The position numbers and the translations under genes are program-made. Below, in pieces: positions 6,304-14,401 of a DNA stretch of 61,636 nucleotides. The stretch spans positions 1-61,636 of the forward strand of contig CAZECE010000052.1 of the NCBI GenBank assembly GCA_964510525.1. Direction: 5' to 3'. This DNA comes from CAZECE01 sp964510525. GTDB taxonomy: Bacteria > Pseudomonadota > Gammaproteobacteria > Pseudomonadales > JANQJO01. The notes under the pieces are model-generated. The model saw only the letters and a program-made list of their open reading frames with translations, was not told the DNA's origin and made no database searches. Position 1 is the stretch's first letter. Every line of letters begins with the position of its first letter.

Positions 6304-7034
6304 AAAGTCACCGCGGTTTCAGTGTCGGTTTTGTCGTTAGTCGCTTGCGCGGGTTCGGAATTGTTTCTCACCGTCAAAGAAACCTTCATCGCCAAACTAC
6401 CGTTAATATTACTGGTGATTGAGGACACTGACTTTGAAATAACACGCTCTTCACCGGCATCAGCGGAAAATGTTTGCTCAAACCGGGACGTATCACTGAT
6501 ATCAATACCATAACGAGCGGCCAGCCTAAGAATGCCTTCTTCATCTGACGGCCCCTGATCCGGTTTAACAAAGCGCACACCCGGGCCCACCTCAACATCC
6601 AATATCGATCGATCGGTATTAATGAGGCGACGACCATAACCCAGTGCAACCAACGACTCAAACTGAAACCCACTGAAGCGATCGTCCTCGTAATTGACCA
6701 AGCCAAAGAGGAAATCTTGTTCCGTCACGCTGCGATTGGCTTGCGCATTGGCCAAGTAGCGCTCAGCCGAGGTTTGATCGGATTCGGCGGTATTCAAGGC
6801 TTCCAAGGCGAAGGTATTTTCCCATTCAGCTTTTGCCTGCTTTAAGCGAATCTTAGCATTCACGGTTTGAGTATCGGTATTCCCGGAAGTCGCCACATAA
6901 CCCAGCTCACTGGCACCAGACCAGCTCTTTTCTGGATTTTCATTTGCCAAGACCGGGCTCACCAATACAGCAACTACTAAAGCAACAGCACAAACGACTG
7001 ACGAAACACACGATTTAAACATCTTCACAATCAC
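6288..7034 (-). CDS. DUF481 (YdiY-like) outer membrane beta-barrel protein
   Basis: The 248-residue protein has a Sec signal peptide (about residues 1-30, basic start, long Ala/Val core, SPVLA|NEN), then 'WSGASELGYVATSGNTDTQTVNAKI', the hallmark of DUF481 proteins ('G.V.TSGNT.T'). Alternating polar/hydrophobic strands follow, and it ends in an aromatic residue (LVYSY), as outer-membrane barrels do. Function in the family is unknown; some members respond to acid or salt. The MscS-like channel gene lies just upstream on the same strand (about 40 bases), so they may be co-transcribed. Confidence 0.85.
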   Translation of the reverse strand: MIVKMFKSCVSSVVCAVALVVAVLVSPVLANENPEKSWSGASELGYVATSGNTDTQTVNAKIRLKQAKAEWENTFALEALNTAESDQTSAERYLANAQANRSVTEQDFLFGLVNYEDDRFSGFQFESLVALGYGRRLINTDRSILDVEVGPGVRFVKPDQGPSDEEGILRLAARYGIDISDTSRFEQTFSADAGEERVISKSVSSITSNINGSLAMKVSLTVRNNSEPAQATNDKTDTETAVTLVYSY

Positions 7035-7073
7035 ACCTTTCTATTTTTATAAAACCACTATTTTTGACAACAA

Positions 7074-7943
7074 CTAGGCATCTGACAGCGGCTCATTCAC
7101 CACTTTTTTAATGACTTTCTGAGCGAACGATTCCGATTCAGGAAAGTGCAAATCCATTTGAGGATATGGAATGCCAATGCCGGCTTTATCCAGTTCAATT
7201 TTGATTTTTTCCGTCAGACCAAAATAAACGCCCCAGTAATCCGCCGTCTTAGCCCATACTCGAACCACAAAATTCACCGAAGAATCAGCCAGCTCAGACA
7301 CCGCAATGGTCACCTCTTCATTTTCCAAGACGCCTTCTTGCTCTTTCACACAGGCTTCAAACACAGATTTGGCGCTTTTAATGTCGGCATCATAGCTAAC
7401 ACCAATGGTCAGATCCACGCGACGCTTACCTAAAGCTGAAAAATTAACAATATTGCCACCGGTGATTGCCGCATTAGGCACAACAATGCGCTTGCCATCA
7501 GGGGTTTTAAGCTGAGTAGCAAAAATCATAATGTCTTCGACAATCCCAAACGCACCACCAGCTTCAACTAAGTCCCCAACTTTCATCGGACGGAACAAGA
7601 TCATCAAAACACCTGAAGCAAAGTTGGATAATGACCCTTGCAAAGCCAAACCAACAGCCAAACCCGCGGCACCTAATACGGCTATAAAAGAAGCGGTTTG
7701 AATGCCAATTTTACCCAGCGCAGCGATGATCACAAAGGCCGAGACCGCAATATGTATAGCGCTCGTTAAAAACCCTACCAAGGTAGAATCAATGCCTTTT
7801 TTCAGCAACAGACGTTGCATGCCATTGCTAACGCGCTTAGACACCCATAAACCAATGACCAAAATAGCAATGGCGGCAACCACTTTCATGCCATATTCAA
7901 CAAGGAAGGTTTGAGCTAATGTGATGAGATTTTCTATATCCAT
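7074..7943 (-). CDS. mscS: small-conductance mechanosensitive channel (MscS family)
   Basis: From the ATG at 7943 the protein is 289 residues, close to E. coli MscS. It has three membrane helices; TM3 is the Gly/Ala-packed pore helix 'LGAAGLAVGLALQGSLSNFA', followed by 'ILFRPMKVGDLVE', 'VVPNAAITGGNIVNFSALGKRRV' and the C-terminal beta/alpha cage. It releases solutes on hypo-osmotic shock. The ORF can be extended to an ATG at 7982, but MDIENLITLAQTFLVEYGMK matches the family start and GAGG precedes it. The DUF481 gene follows at 40 bases. Confidence 0.92.
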   Translation of the reverse strand: MDIENLITLAQTFLVEYGMKVVAAIAILVIGLWVSKRVSNGMQRLLLKKGIDSTLVGFLTSAIHIAVSAFVIIAALGKIGIQTASFIAVLGAAGLAVGLALQGSLSNFASGVLMILFRPMKVGDLVEAGGAFGIVEDIMIFATQLKTPDGKRIVVPNAAITGGNIVNFSALGKRRVDLTIGVSYDADIKSAKSVFEACVKEQEGVLENEEVTIAVSELADSSVNFVVRVWAKTADYWGVYFGLTEKIKIELDKAGIGIPYPQMDLHFPESESFAQKVIKKVVNEPLSDA

Positions 7944-8208
7944 GGGGGGCGGCCTCGACAGTTTGAATTGCATTTTGATCAATAACGGAGCGCGAGGTTA
8001 GCATAAAGAACACTCTACATTCAACAAAACTTGATCAATCACTCTGAATATTGAGCCACCGCATACGCCAGGCACAAGATTCAAGAAGCTTACTCAAGTG
8101 GCATCTAAAACAAATAAACCGTTACAAAAACTCTGTATACAAAAACCCACAAAAGATCGAATTCCAATCAAAATAATCAGATTAGGGGAAATACACGAGG
8201 AATTTATA

Positions 8209-8658
8209 ATGGTTCATAATGTTGGCAGTCAGCTTAACGCGCAACAAACCCAATCGACGAACAACCAGGTTGCGCAAACGCAAAATAGCAGGCTAGCACA
8301 AACCACTTCAGCAACAGTTTCTAATGGCAGGGTAAGTGGCTCATCACAAAGCCCCAGAAGCGCAGATAGCGGAAGAACATGGGACACTCAATCAGAGTCC
8401 AGTTCTAATATAAGTAACAACCAATCAAGTTTCCGACGGGATGCAAATCAACAACCAAATTCAACACAAACCGATAGACCACCCATCAAGCCATCCCGTT
8501 CTAAAGAAGTAGTAGAACGGTTATCAACTATTGTAGAGGTAGATGAAGCAATTATAGAGGTAGATGAAGCAATTTCTCGATGGGAATCAAATCAAAATGA
8601 TGACGCACCGCCCGCCCCACCTATAAGACAGACTGCCCCCCCCGCGGGGCATAAGTGA
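8209..8658 (+). CDS. low-complexity Gln/Ser/Asn-rich orphan protein
   Basis: I start this at the ATG at 8209 because ACGAGGAA ends about seven bases before it; the frame is open further up to 8098 but with no better signal. The 149-residue product (MVHNVGSQLNAQQTQSTNNQ...) is almost entirely Gln, Ser, Asn, Thr and Pro for 110 residues, then has an acidic helical piece with an exact internal repeat (VEVDEAI/IEVDEAI), and ends PPAPPIRQTAPPAGHK. There is no membrane segment. It is probably disordered. I do not recognise it; secretion-signal-like composition makes an effector or chaperone substrate possible but unproven. Confidence 0.5.
   Translation: MVHNVGSQLNAQQTQSTNNQVAQTQNSRLAQTTSATVSNGRVSGSSQSPRSADSGRTWDTQSESSSNISNNQSSFRRDANQQPNSTQTDRPPIKPSRSKEVVERLSTIVEVDEAIIEVDEAISRWESNQNDDAPPAPPIRQTAPPAGHK
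8531..8572. repeat. 21-bp tandem repeat x2 inside a coding region
   Basis: Units 8531-8551 and 8552-8572 match at 20 of 21 bases and encode (I)VEVDEA and IIEVDEA. The unit is a multiple of three, so frame is kept. Confidence 0.9.
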
Positions 8659-8672
8659 AAATGATTAAAATC

Positions 8673-9548
8673 CTATTCAGCCTTATTTTCCAACAACCAC
8701 TCATAGTAGATCTTCTTCTTTCTCCCAAAAACCGACTGGCCAACCGCGGACACTGTCTTGGGCGATAGTTGATCTTTCAGGCTCTGCATCAACCGGACTT
8801 CAGGGTCCGTCAGCTCATCAGGAATACGTTCAGATTTAGCCGCTCCAGAGACCAGTACCACCAGCTCCCCCTTAACGGCAGCCCCGCTGTTAAAAACAGA
8901 TACCACCTTCTCCAAAGTACCCGAGACCACCTCTTCGAACCGTTTCGTCAATTCTCGAGCGACCACCACCTTGCGCTCAGGCCCAAACACCAACCGCATG
9001 GAATCTAAGCTTGCGACCAAACGATGACAGGACTCATAAAAAATCATGGTTCGGGTTTCTGTTGCCAATGCCTGCAACCGCTCCTCTCTCGCCAGCGACT
9101 TTGAGGATAAAAAACCCTCAAACACAAAACGATCTGTCGGCAACCCTGAAACTGATAAAGCCGCAATCGCCGCACAGGCACCAGGAATGGGGGTTACCCG
9201 ACACCCCGCTTGTTTGCATTGCGCCACCAACTTAAAACCCGGATCACTGATCAGCGGCGTGCCTGCATCTGAAATAACGGCGATAGACTGACCCGCCGCC
9301 AGCTTTTCAAGCGCCTGATTGACTCGAACTGATTCGTTATGCTCATGCAGTGAAAAACTGGGGGTTTTGATCTGATAGTGATCCAATAGTTTTTTGGCGT
9401 GACGAGTGTCCTCTGCGAAGATAGAATCGACGTTATTGAGTGTTTCCACAGCACGAAACGATATATCTCCTAAATGACCAATGGGCGTTGCCACTATGTA
9501 TAAACAACCTGCGTACAAACTGCCTGCGCATGATTCATTTGCGTCCAA
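8673..9548 (-). CDS. rsmI: 16S rRNA (cytidine-2'-O)-methyltransferase
   Basis: The SAM-dependent tetrapyrrole-methylase-fold enzyme that methylates C1402 of 16S rRNA. Clear family blocks are 'LYIVATPIGHLGDISFRAVE', 'FAEDTRHAKKLLDHYQI', 'SFSLHEHNE', 'SDAGTPLISDPGFKLV' and 'PIPGACAAIAALSVSGLPTDRF'. The first in-frame ATG (9641) would add 31 residues; the TTG at 9548 has AGGGGAG five bases upstream and gives 291 residues, near the usual length, so I choose it. Any start must lie to the right of about 9500, so the gene overlaps the divergent lpoA gene head-to-head. Confidence 0.9.
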   Translation of the reverse strand: MDANESCAGSLYAGCLYIVATPIGHLGDISFRAVETLNNVDSIFAEDTRHAKKLLDHYQIKTPSFSLHEHNESVRVNQALEKLAAGQSIAVISDAGTPLISDPGFKLVAQCKQAGCRVTPIPGACAAIAALSVSGLPTDRFVFEGFLSSKSLAREERLQALATETRTMIFYESCHRLVASLDSMRLVFGPERKVVVARELTKRFEEVVSGTLEKVVSVFNSGAAVKGELVVLVSGAAKSERIPDELTDPEVRLMQSLKDQLSPKTVSAVGQSVFGRKKKIYYEWLLENKAE

Positions 9549-11478
9549 AAAAACTCCCCTCTTCCTGCTGACACTGTTTGTTTTGCTAGGCTTATGGGGG
9601 TGCAGCAGTCCTCCAACCCAAAAATCTTCGTATTCGGCCAATAAAGCCTATACCCCACCCAATCCACTGCCAATAATGCCTGGCGAGGCTACCACGGTTG
9701 ATGAGCTGGTAACAGCCGCAGAAAACAGCCTCTCGCCGCAGCGAGAAACGTTTTATCTGCAAGCGGCTGGGCTGGCCATCGACAATGCCGATTATGAAAC
9801 AGCAGAGACGCTTCTTAATCAAATTGATACCGATACTCTGGCCCCCGCAATGAAAGGCTCCCATATTCAACTCTCAGCAACCGTTGCACTCGCCTTAAAC
9901 AAGCCTAACGCCGCGATTGAGCTGTTGAATTCCAATCGGCATGGGCTGCTCGAAATTTTTGCCGACCTACCACCCAGCCAGCAAATCACGTTGCGACTCC
10001 TTAAGGCTGATGCATTTGAATCAGCAGGGCACTATTTAGCAAGCGCACGTGAACGGCATGTCTTGCATGAATCAATGAATGACCCCATGCAGCAACAGAC
10101 CAACATTGAAGCTATATGGCGAAACATAAATCAGCTGCCAACTGAGTTCCTGGAAGTATTGAAAACTACCTTGCCCGATCCTGAATTGCGCGCTTGGATT
10201 GAGCTCGCCCTTGCCAATCGATCGTACGGCCAGTCTCTGCCCAACCAGTTAGCACAAGTAGATGCTTGGCGTCAGCAGTGGCCCAGCCATATTGCCTCTC
10301 GCCAGCCACCGGTTGCTCTCAAACTGTTAAGCGATGCCGTCGCCACCCAAAAACTGGACACCATCGCTATTTTACTGCCCGAATCTGGCGTCTACGCAAC
10401 CGCCGCTAAAGCCGTTCGAGACGGCATCTTGATGGCGTATTACGACCAACTAAGACAATCAGAACAACCTAAGTTGCTGATCAAAGACACGGAAAGCCAA
10501 TTCGACGTCACCGTACTATACCAACAAGCCGTTGCAGAGGGCGCCGACCTGGTAATAGGGCCTTTGAATAAGGAGAAGGTCGTGCAACTTTCAAAATTAC
10601 CTGAACTCCCCGTTCCTGTCTTGGCACTGAATTATCTACCTCCGCTGCAAAAGCACCTTGAGTCGGCCAGCTTAACCCAACCCTTGTTCCCCAGTGCCAC
10701 CACTTTTCAGCAGGAACTCGAACAAGAAAAACAACTGCCTTTATTCCAATTTGGGCTTGCAGCAGAAGATGAAGCACGGCAAATCAGTCGCCGATGCCAA
10801 TCAAAAGGTTATCAGGTGGCCGGCATTATTTTTCCAGACAGCGACTGGGGCCGCCGAACCTCACAAGCCTTTATTGAAAGTTGGACCAGCTACGGGGGCT
10901 TTATAGCCGATCAGCGCGCTTACGCGGAAGGTCAAGATTACAGTCAGATGATACGCAGTTTTATGGCCGTCGACTTGAGTCAAGCCCGTGCGAAAACATT
11001 TGAACAAACCATTGGCATCGAAACAGAGTTTACCCCGAGAAGACGCCAGGACTTAGATTTCATTGTGTTACTAGGCAAGCCAGAAAAAGCCAGACTGTTA
11101 AAACCCTTATTCAATTATTATTACGCTCAAGACGTTCCTGTTTTCAGTACCTCCACTCTGTACACCGGCATTGCTGATCCTCAAAACAACCAAGACCTCA
11201 ATCAGATTACCTTTACTGACTTACCCTGGATCCTCACAGACACCGACTATCTCAAGCCCCAAGCCATCAGCAATGGGCTAAACCCCTCCCGTTTACTGGC
11301 TTTAGGCATAGACAGCTACCGCCTGCACCCCAGGTTACAGCTGTTTGCATCTCAACAAGGCAGTTATTTTAGTGGCGCAACCGGATTACTTACTCTAGAT
11401 GAAGACCTGCGCATCTCACGCATTTCAAGTTGGGGGAAATTTTCAAACGGATTAGCGAATATTGATACTCAAAACTGA
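9481..11478 (+). CDS. lpoA: penicillin-binding protein activator lipoprotein LpoA
   Basis: The 665-residue protein has a lipoprotein signal ending FVLLGLWG|CSS, an N-terminal helical TPR-like domain (about residues 60-270), and a C-terminal periplasmic-binding-protein-like domain ('IAILLPESGVYATAAKAVRDGILMAYY' onward). This is the LpoA/LppC layout; LpoA sits in the outer membrane and activates PBP1a. The start is ATG 9481 or 9496. Both overlap the divergent rsmI gene. It leads the lpoA-yraN-diaA-dolP block known from E. coli. Its last codons (Asp-Thr-Gln-Asn-stop) begin a 13-bp tandem repeat. Confidence 0.92.
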   Translation: MGVATMYKQPAYKLPAHDSFASKKTPLFLLTLFVLLGLWGCSSPPTQKSSYSANKAYTPPNPLPIMPGEATTVDELVTAAENSLSPQRETFYLQAAGLAIDNADYETAETLLNQIDTDTLAPAMKGSHIQLSATVALALNKPNAAIELLNSNRHGLLEIFADLPPSQQITLRLLKADAFESAGHYLASARERHVLHESMNDPMQQQTNIEAIWRNINQLPTEFLEVLKTTLPDPELRAWIELALANRSYGQSLPNQLAQVDAWRQQWPSHIASRQPPVALKLLSDAVATQKLDTIAILLPESGVYATAAKAVRDGILMAYYDQLRQSEQPKLLIKDTESQFDVTVLYQQAVAEGADLVIGPLNKEKVVQLSKLPELPVPVLALNYLPPLQKHLESASLTQPLFPSATTFQQELEQEKQLPLFQFGLAAEDEARQISRRCQSKGYQVAGIIFPDSDWGRRTSQAFIESWTSYGGFIADQRAYAEGQDYSQMIRSFMAVDLSQARAKTFEQTIGIETEFTPRRRQDLDFIVLLGKPEKARLLKPLFNYYYAQDVPVFSTSTLYTGIADPQNNQDLNQITFTDLPWILTDTDYLKPQAISNGLNPSRLLALGIDSYRLHPRLQLFASQQGSYFSGATGLLTLDEDLRISRISSWGKFSNGLANIDTQN

Positions 11479-11515
11479 TTCTCAAAATTGACACCCAAAA
11501 CTGATACTCAATAGA
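11464..11515. repeat. 13-bp tandem repeat x4 beginning in the lpoA stop
   Basis: Units of exactly 13 bases start at 11464, 11477, 11490 and 11503: GATACTCAAAACT, GATTCTCAAAATT, GACACCCAAAACT, GATACTCAATAGA. The first unit carries the end of the lpoA coding sequence and most of its TGA stop (11476-11478). Confidence 0.9.
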
Positions 11516-11535
11516 ATCAATAGGCGAACAACACC

Positions 11536-11949
11536 ATGAACGCAAAGCCACACAGTCAGAGCTTAGGCAAAACCTATGAGCAAGTGGCGATGGCGTACTT
11601 AAGCCAACAAGGCTTGCAATTGATGCAACACAACTTTACCAGCCGATTTGGTGAAATTGATTTGATCATGAAGCAAAAAGATGTACTAGTGTTTGTTGAA
11701 GTCAAATTTCGGTCATATAACGATTTTGGCTCAGGACTTGAATCCATCACCTTTCGCAAACAAAAAAAACTCATCACCACTGCGCATCATTTTTTGAACC
11801 GTTACCGACAATACCAAAACGCGCCCTGTCGTTTTGATGTTTTAGCGATCAAGCCTCGAGATAACAATACTAATGCGACATTAGAGGACTACCACTTCGA
11901 CTGGATCGAAAATGCCTTTGATCTAGGACATTGTTTTTCCTGCCTCTAG
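11536..11949 (+). CDS. yraN: YraN family (UPF0102) endonuclease-like protein
   Basis: The 137-residue protein has the family blocks 'GKTYEQVAMAYLSQQGLQLMQHNF', 'SRFGEIDLIMKQKDVLVFVEVKFRS' and 'RFDVLAI'. The Glu-Asp-(Glu-x-Lys) pattern (GEIDLI...EVK) is the active-site set of the restriction-endonuclease-like fold, suggesting DNA processing, though E. coli YraN has no settled function. It lies between lpoA and diaA, as in E. coli. Confidence 0.9.
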   Translation: MNAKPHSQSLGKTYEQVAMAYLSQQGLQLMQHNFTSRFGEIDLIMKQKDVLVFVEVKFRSYNDFGSGLESITFRKQKKLITTAHHFLNRYRQYQNAPCRFDVLAIKPRDNNTNATLEDYHFDWIENAFDLGHCFSCL

Positions 11950-11961
11950 CCCGATATACTT

Positions 11962-12001
11962 AATGAATCAAAATGAACCAAATTCAATCAAATGAAACGA
12001 T
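11962..12001. repeat. 10-bp imperfect tandem repeat x3-4
   Basis: AATGAATCAA, AATGAACCAA, ATTCAATCAA and ATGAAACGAT follow one another between yraN and diaA, with a period of 10. Confidence 0.55.
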
Positions 12002-12026
12002 ACGTTAATTAGAAGAAGTCATCAGT

Positions 12027-12701
12027 ATGAACGATTCAGATCTCTATGTAGAAGACAGCCACGCCGACCTCGAAGACGAGGACACAACGGGCTCGGATAA
12101 CCTACTACCATTACTAACAGAACGCGTAACACAACTGTTTGAAAACAGCATCCAAGCCAAACAAGACGCCATGGCGGTTTTGCCTGATATCATCGCGTAT
12201 GCCGGCCAAATCATGGTCAACTCTTTATTGAACAACGGCAAGGTTCTCGCTTGCGGTAACGGCGGATCCGCTGGAGACGCCCAACACTTTGCTGCAGAAT
12301 TGCTCAATCGTTTTGAAAGAGAGCGCCCCCCCTTACCGGCCATTGCACTCACCACAGACACATCAACCCTCACTTCCATTGCCAATGATTACAGTTATGA
12401 AGAAGTCTTTTCAAAACAAGTGCAAGCCTTGGGTCAGCCCGGAGATGTGCTGCTTGCCATCAGCACCAGCGGCCAATCGCCCAATGTTGTCACCGCTATT
12501 GAGGCTGCCCACGACCGAGAAATGGTGGTCGTCGCTCTTACCGGGAAAGATGGCGGTAAAATTGCGTCGCAATTAAGCAATCAAGATGTCGAGATCCGCA
12601 TTCCATCTAACTCTACGGCACGTATTCAGGAAGTGCATTTGCTTTCCCTACATGCTCTATGTGATTTGATCGACACCCACTTATTTGGTGAAACCGACTG
12701 A
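12027..12701 (+). CDS. diaA: DnaA initiator-associating SIS-domain protein
   Basis: The SIS fold is clear: 'GKVLACGNGGSAGDAQHFAAELLNRFERERPPLPAIAL', 'DVLLAISTSGQSPNVVTAIEAA' and 'VALTGKDGG', ending 'RIQEVHLLSLHALCDLIDTHLF'. GmhA (phosphoheptose isomerase) is the closest relative, but the position between yraN and the BON-domain gene, and the similarity along the whole length, point to DiaA, which binds DnaA and times replication initiation. The first ~30 residues (MNDSDLYVEDSHADLEDEDT...) are an acidic extension not present in E. coli DiaA. Confidence 0.86.
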   Translation: MNDSDLYVEDSHADLEDEDTTGSDNLLPLLTERVTQLFENSIQAKQDAMAVLPDIIAYAGQIMVNSLLNNGKVLACGNGGSAGDAQHFAAELLNRFERERPPLPAIALTTDTSTLTSIANDYSYEEVFSKQVQALGQPGDVLLAISTSGQSPNVVTAIEAAHDREMVVVALTGKDGGKIASQLSNQDVEIRIPSNSTARIQEVHLLSLHALCDLIDTHLFGETD

Positions 12702-12737
12702 TTCGTTTAAACCAACTGGCTAAAAGGAGTATTTGAT

Positions 12738-13286
12738 TTGCTCACATTATTTCAGCGTTCTACAGCTTTTTTACTGTGCTTTACGCTCTGCCACTCGCTT
12801 GCATTTGCTAACAGTAAAAACGATACCGCCCTCAAAAAACTACTGAGAGACGAAGCAACCGAAGTTAAAATCAAATACAACCTCGCAAAGACCAACCCAA
12901 GCTTCAAAGAAATGCGCATCCGACCACTGAGTTTTAATGGCGTTGTCTTGCTCACAGGCGAAGTCACCAACACCAAACTCAAACAACAAGCTGCACGCAT
13001 AACCCGCAACACCGAAGGCGTGCGTCAGGTGCACAACCAGTTAGTAATCGCAGGAAAAGCCAGTTACCTTTCGAGAATGAGCGACAACTGGTTGGAGATG
13101 AAGGTAAAAGCCAAGATCATGATGGAAGAGGATCTGGCCAACTCAGACATCGAAGTCGCCAGCCACCGCGGTACCACGTATTTGATCGGGCGCGTAAACC
13201 GCAAGCAAGCCAAAAAAGCCGTGGATATTGCCAACGAAGTCGGCGGCGTCCAAAAAATCGTTCAAGTATTCGATTATCGGCGTTAG
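12738..13286 (+). CDS. dolP: BON-domain periplasmic protein DolP (YraP)
   Basis: The 182-residue protein has a signal peptide (residues 1-25) and two BON domains (about 40-105 and 110-180; 'VVLLTGEVTNTKLKQQAARI..VRQVHNQL' and 'TTYLIGRVNRKQAKKAVDIANEVGGVQKIVQVF'). DolP supports outer-membrane integrity. The start is TTG at 12738, with AAAAGGAG eight bases upstream and no ATG nearby. E. coli DolP is a lipoprotein, but here no convincing lipobox is seen (LLCFTLCHSLAFA|NS), so this one may be soluble in the periplasm. Confidence 0.88.
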   Translation: MLTLFQRSTAFLLCFTLCHSLAFANSKNDTALKKLLRDEATEVKIKYNLAKTNPSFKEMRIRPLSFNGVVLLTGEVTNTKLKQQAARITRNTEGVRQVHNQLVIAGKASYLSRMSDNWLEMKVKAKIMMEEDLANSDIEVASHRGTTYLIGRVNRKQAKKAVDIANEVGGVQKIVQVFDYRR

Positions 13287-13288
13287 TT

Positions 13289-13684
13289 TTAATAGTTCAC
13301 AGCTAAAATATCCGTTTTTGAGAAATCGCTGCCTTTAAACAATAGCGGCTCCTGCATTTGTTTAGCCAACGCATACGGAAAACAATCTCCAAAATTCAAT
13401 TGCGCAGGATGGCCTTTTCCCTTTCCGAATCGCCTAAACGCTTTCTTTGCAATCTCTGTATGTTCCGCCGTCACAGAAATAGATTCTATTGCAGCACGAT
13501 GCAGAAACAATTCCAACTCACGCCCACCAACCTCACCAAATCGATGCTCAATTACGATTGAAGCTTCCAACTCTGAGGCGACCGAAATAAACTTAGCAGT
13601 AGCAGCACTTATTACGGTAAGAAGCGCTTCTGCTTCTCGCTCACCACACAAAATAGCAACAATTGCCGAAGTATCTATGATCAT
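13289..13684 (-). CDS. vapC: PIN-domain ribonuclease toxin VapC
   Basis: The 131-residue protein starts MIIDTSAIVAILCGE and contains 'ASELEASIVIEHRFG' and 'LNFGDCFPYALAKQMQEPLLFKGSDF', giving the acidic PIN-domain set (Asp4, the Glu in ELEAS, Asp in FGDCF, Asp in GSDF) that holds the metal for RNA cleavage. It is the right length and intact. Its ATG shares one base with the stop of the antitoxin (TGATG), so translation is coupled. Confidence 0.93.
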   Translation of the reverse strand: MIIDTSAIVAILCGEREAEALLTVISAATAKFISVASELEASIVIEHRFGEVGGRELELFLHRAAIESISVTAEHTEIAKKAFRRFGKGKGHPAQLNFGDCFPYALAKQMQEPLLFKGSDFSKTDILAVNY

Positions 13685-13941
13685 CAGCGTGGTAAGCCAT
13701 CCTGATCATAACCTAAAATCACATCCGGTCTGCGGTCATCAATTACAGGTAAGGCCGCACAGCGCTGACTTATGATCGTTAACTCATCTTTAAGATCAGC
13801 TTGGCGAGTATTCCTACCTTTCTCACGCTTCAACTGCTCTTCTAAAGCTTTAATAACAGCTTGCGTCATAGTAACTCCAGTTATTTCTGCCAACTCTCGA
13901 GCCAGTTGGTCTGCAGCAGGATGTTTAATACTTAGAGCCAT
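13684..13941 (-). CDS. vapB: VapB-type antitoxin
   Basis: From the ATG at 13941 the protein is 85 residues: MALSIKHPAADQLARELAEITGVTMTQAVIKALEEQLKREK... This is the Rv0623/PSK-type VapB N-terminus, 'I+xxxADxLARELAxxTGxxxTxAVxxALxExL', which binds DNA. The C-terminal half (ISQRCAALPVIDDRRPDVILGYDQDGLPR) wraps the toxin; 'GYDxxGLP' is the usual ending. An in-frame upstream ATG at 13989 would add 16 residues that do not match the family. Confidence 0.92.
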   Translation of the reverse strand: MALSIKHPAADQLARELAEITGVTMTQAVIKALEEQLKREKGRNTRQADLKDELTIISQRCAALPVIDDRRPDVILGYDQDGLPR

Positions 13942-14029
13942 ATCAAAAGTCAATCCATATTCTAGAAAACCAGGTAGAATATAGACCAAAGCTGTTCAAC
14001 TAACCAGCACTTTTACCAATAAAAGCCCG

Positions 14030-14389
14030 CTAAATCGAAAAAGAGCTGCCGCAACCGCAGGTTGTGGTTGCACTGGGGTTGTCGACCACAAATCGAGCTC
14101 CTTGGAGGCCTTCGGTGTAATCCACCGTAGCACCCTGCAAGTACTGAATACTGAGCGCATCCACCAATAACGTCACTCCATCACGTTCGACAATGGTGTC
14201 GTTTTCTTTGGTCCCTTCATCAAAGGTAAAACCATAAGAAAAGCCCGAGCAGCCGCCTCCTGTAATATACAAACGCAGATTCAAATCCGCATTGCCTTCT
14301 TCTGATTTCAACTCAGTGACCTTTTTAACCGCATTATCACTGATGCTGATGGGTTCACTGAGGCTAATAGAACTTTCTTCAGTTGTCAT
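14030..14389 (-). CDS. erpA: iron-sulfur cluster insertion protein ErpA
   Basis: The 119-residue A-type carrier has the three cluster cysteines in 'YITGGGCSGFSYGFTFDE' and '..TTTCGCGSSFSI' at the C-terminus. The C-terminal 'CGCGSSFSI' and the 'GATVDYTEGLQGARFVVDNPSA' block are typical of ErpA rather than IscA. It passes Fe-S clusters to apo-proteins, including isoprenoid enzymes. It begins 12 bases after argC ends, on the same strand, so both are likely in one transcript. Confidence 0.93.
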   Translation of the reverse strand: MTTEESSISLSEPISISDNAVKKVTELKSEEGNADLNLRLYITGGGCSGFSYGFTFDEGTKENDTIVERDGVTLLVDALSIQYLQGATVDYTEGLQGARFVVDNPSATTTCGCGSSFSI

Positions 14390-14401
14390 AGAATCCCTTC
14401 A

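Noticed and set aside
8634..8651. TGCCCC/GGGGCA hairpin at the end of the 8.2-kb orphan as terminator
   Set aside because: It lies inside the coding end and no T run follows on either strand.
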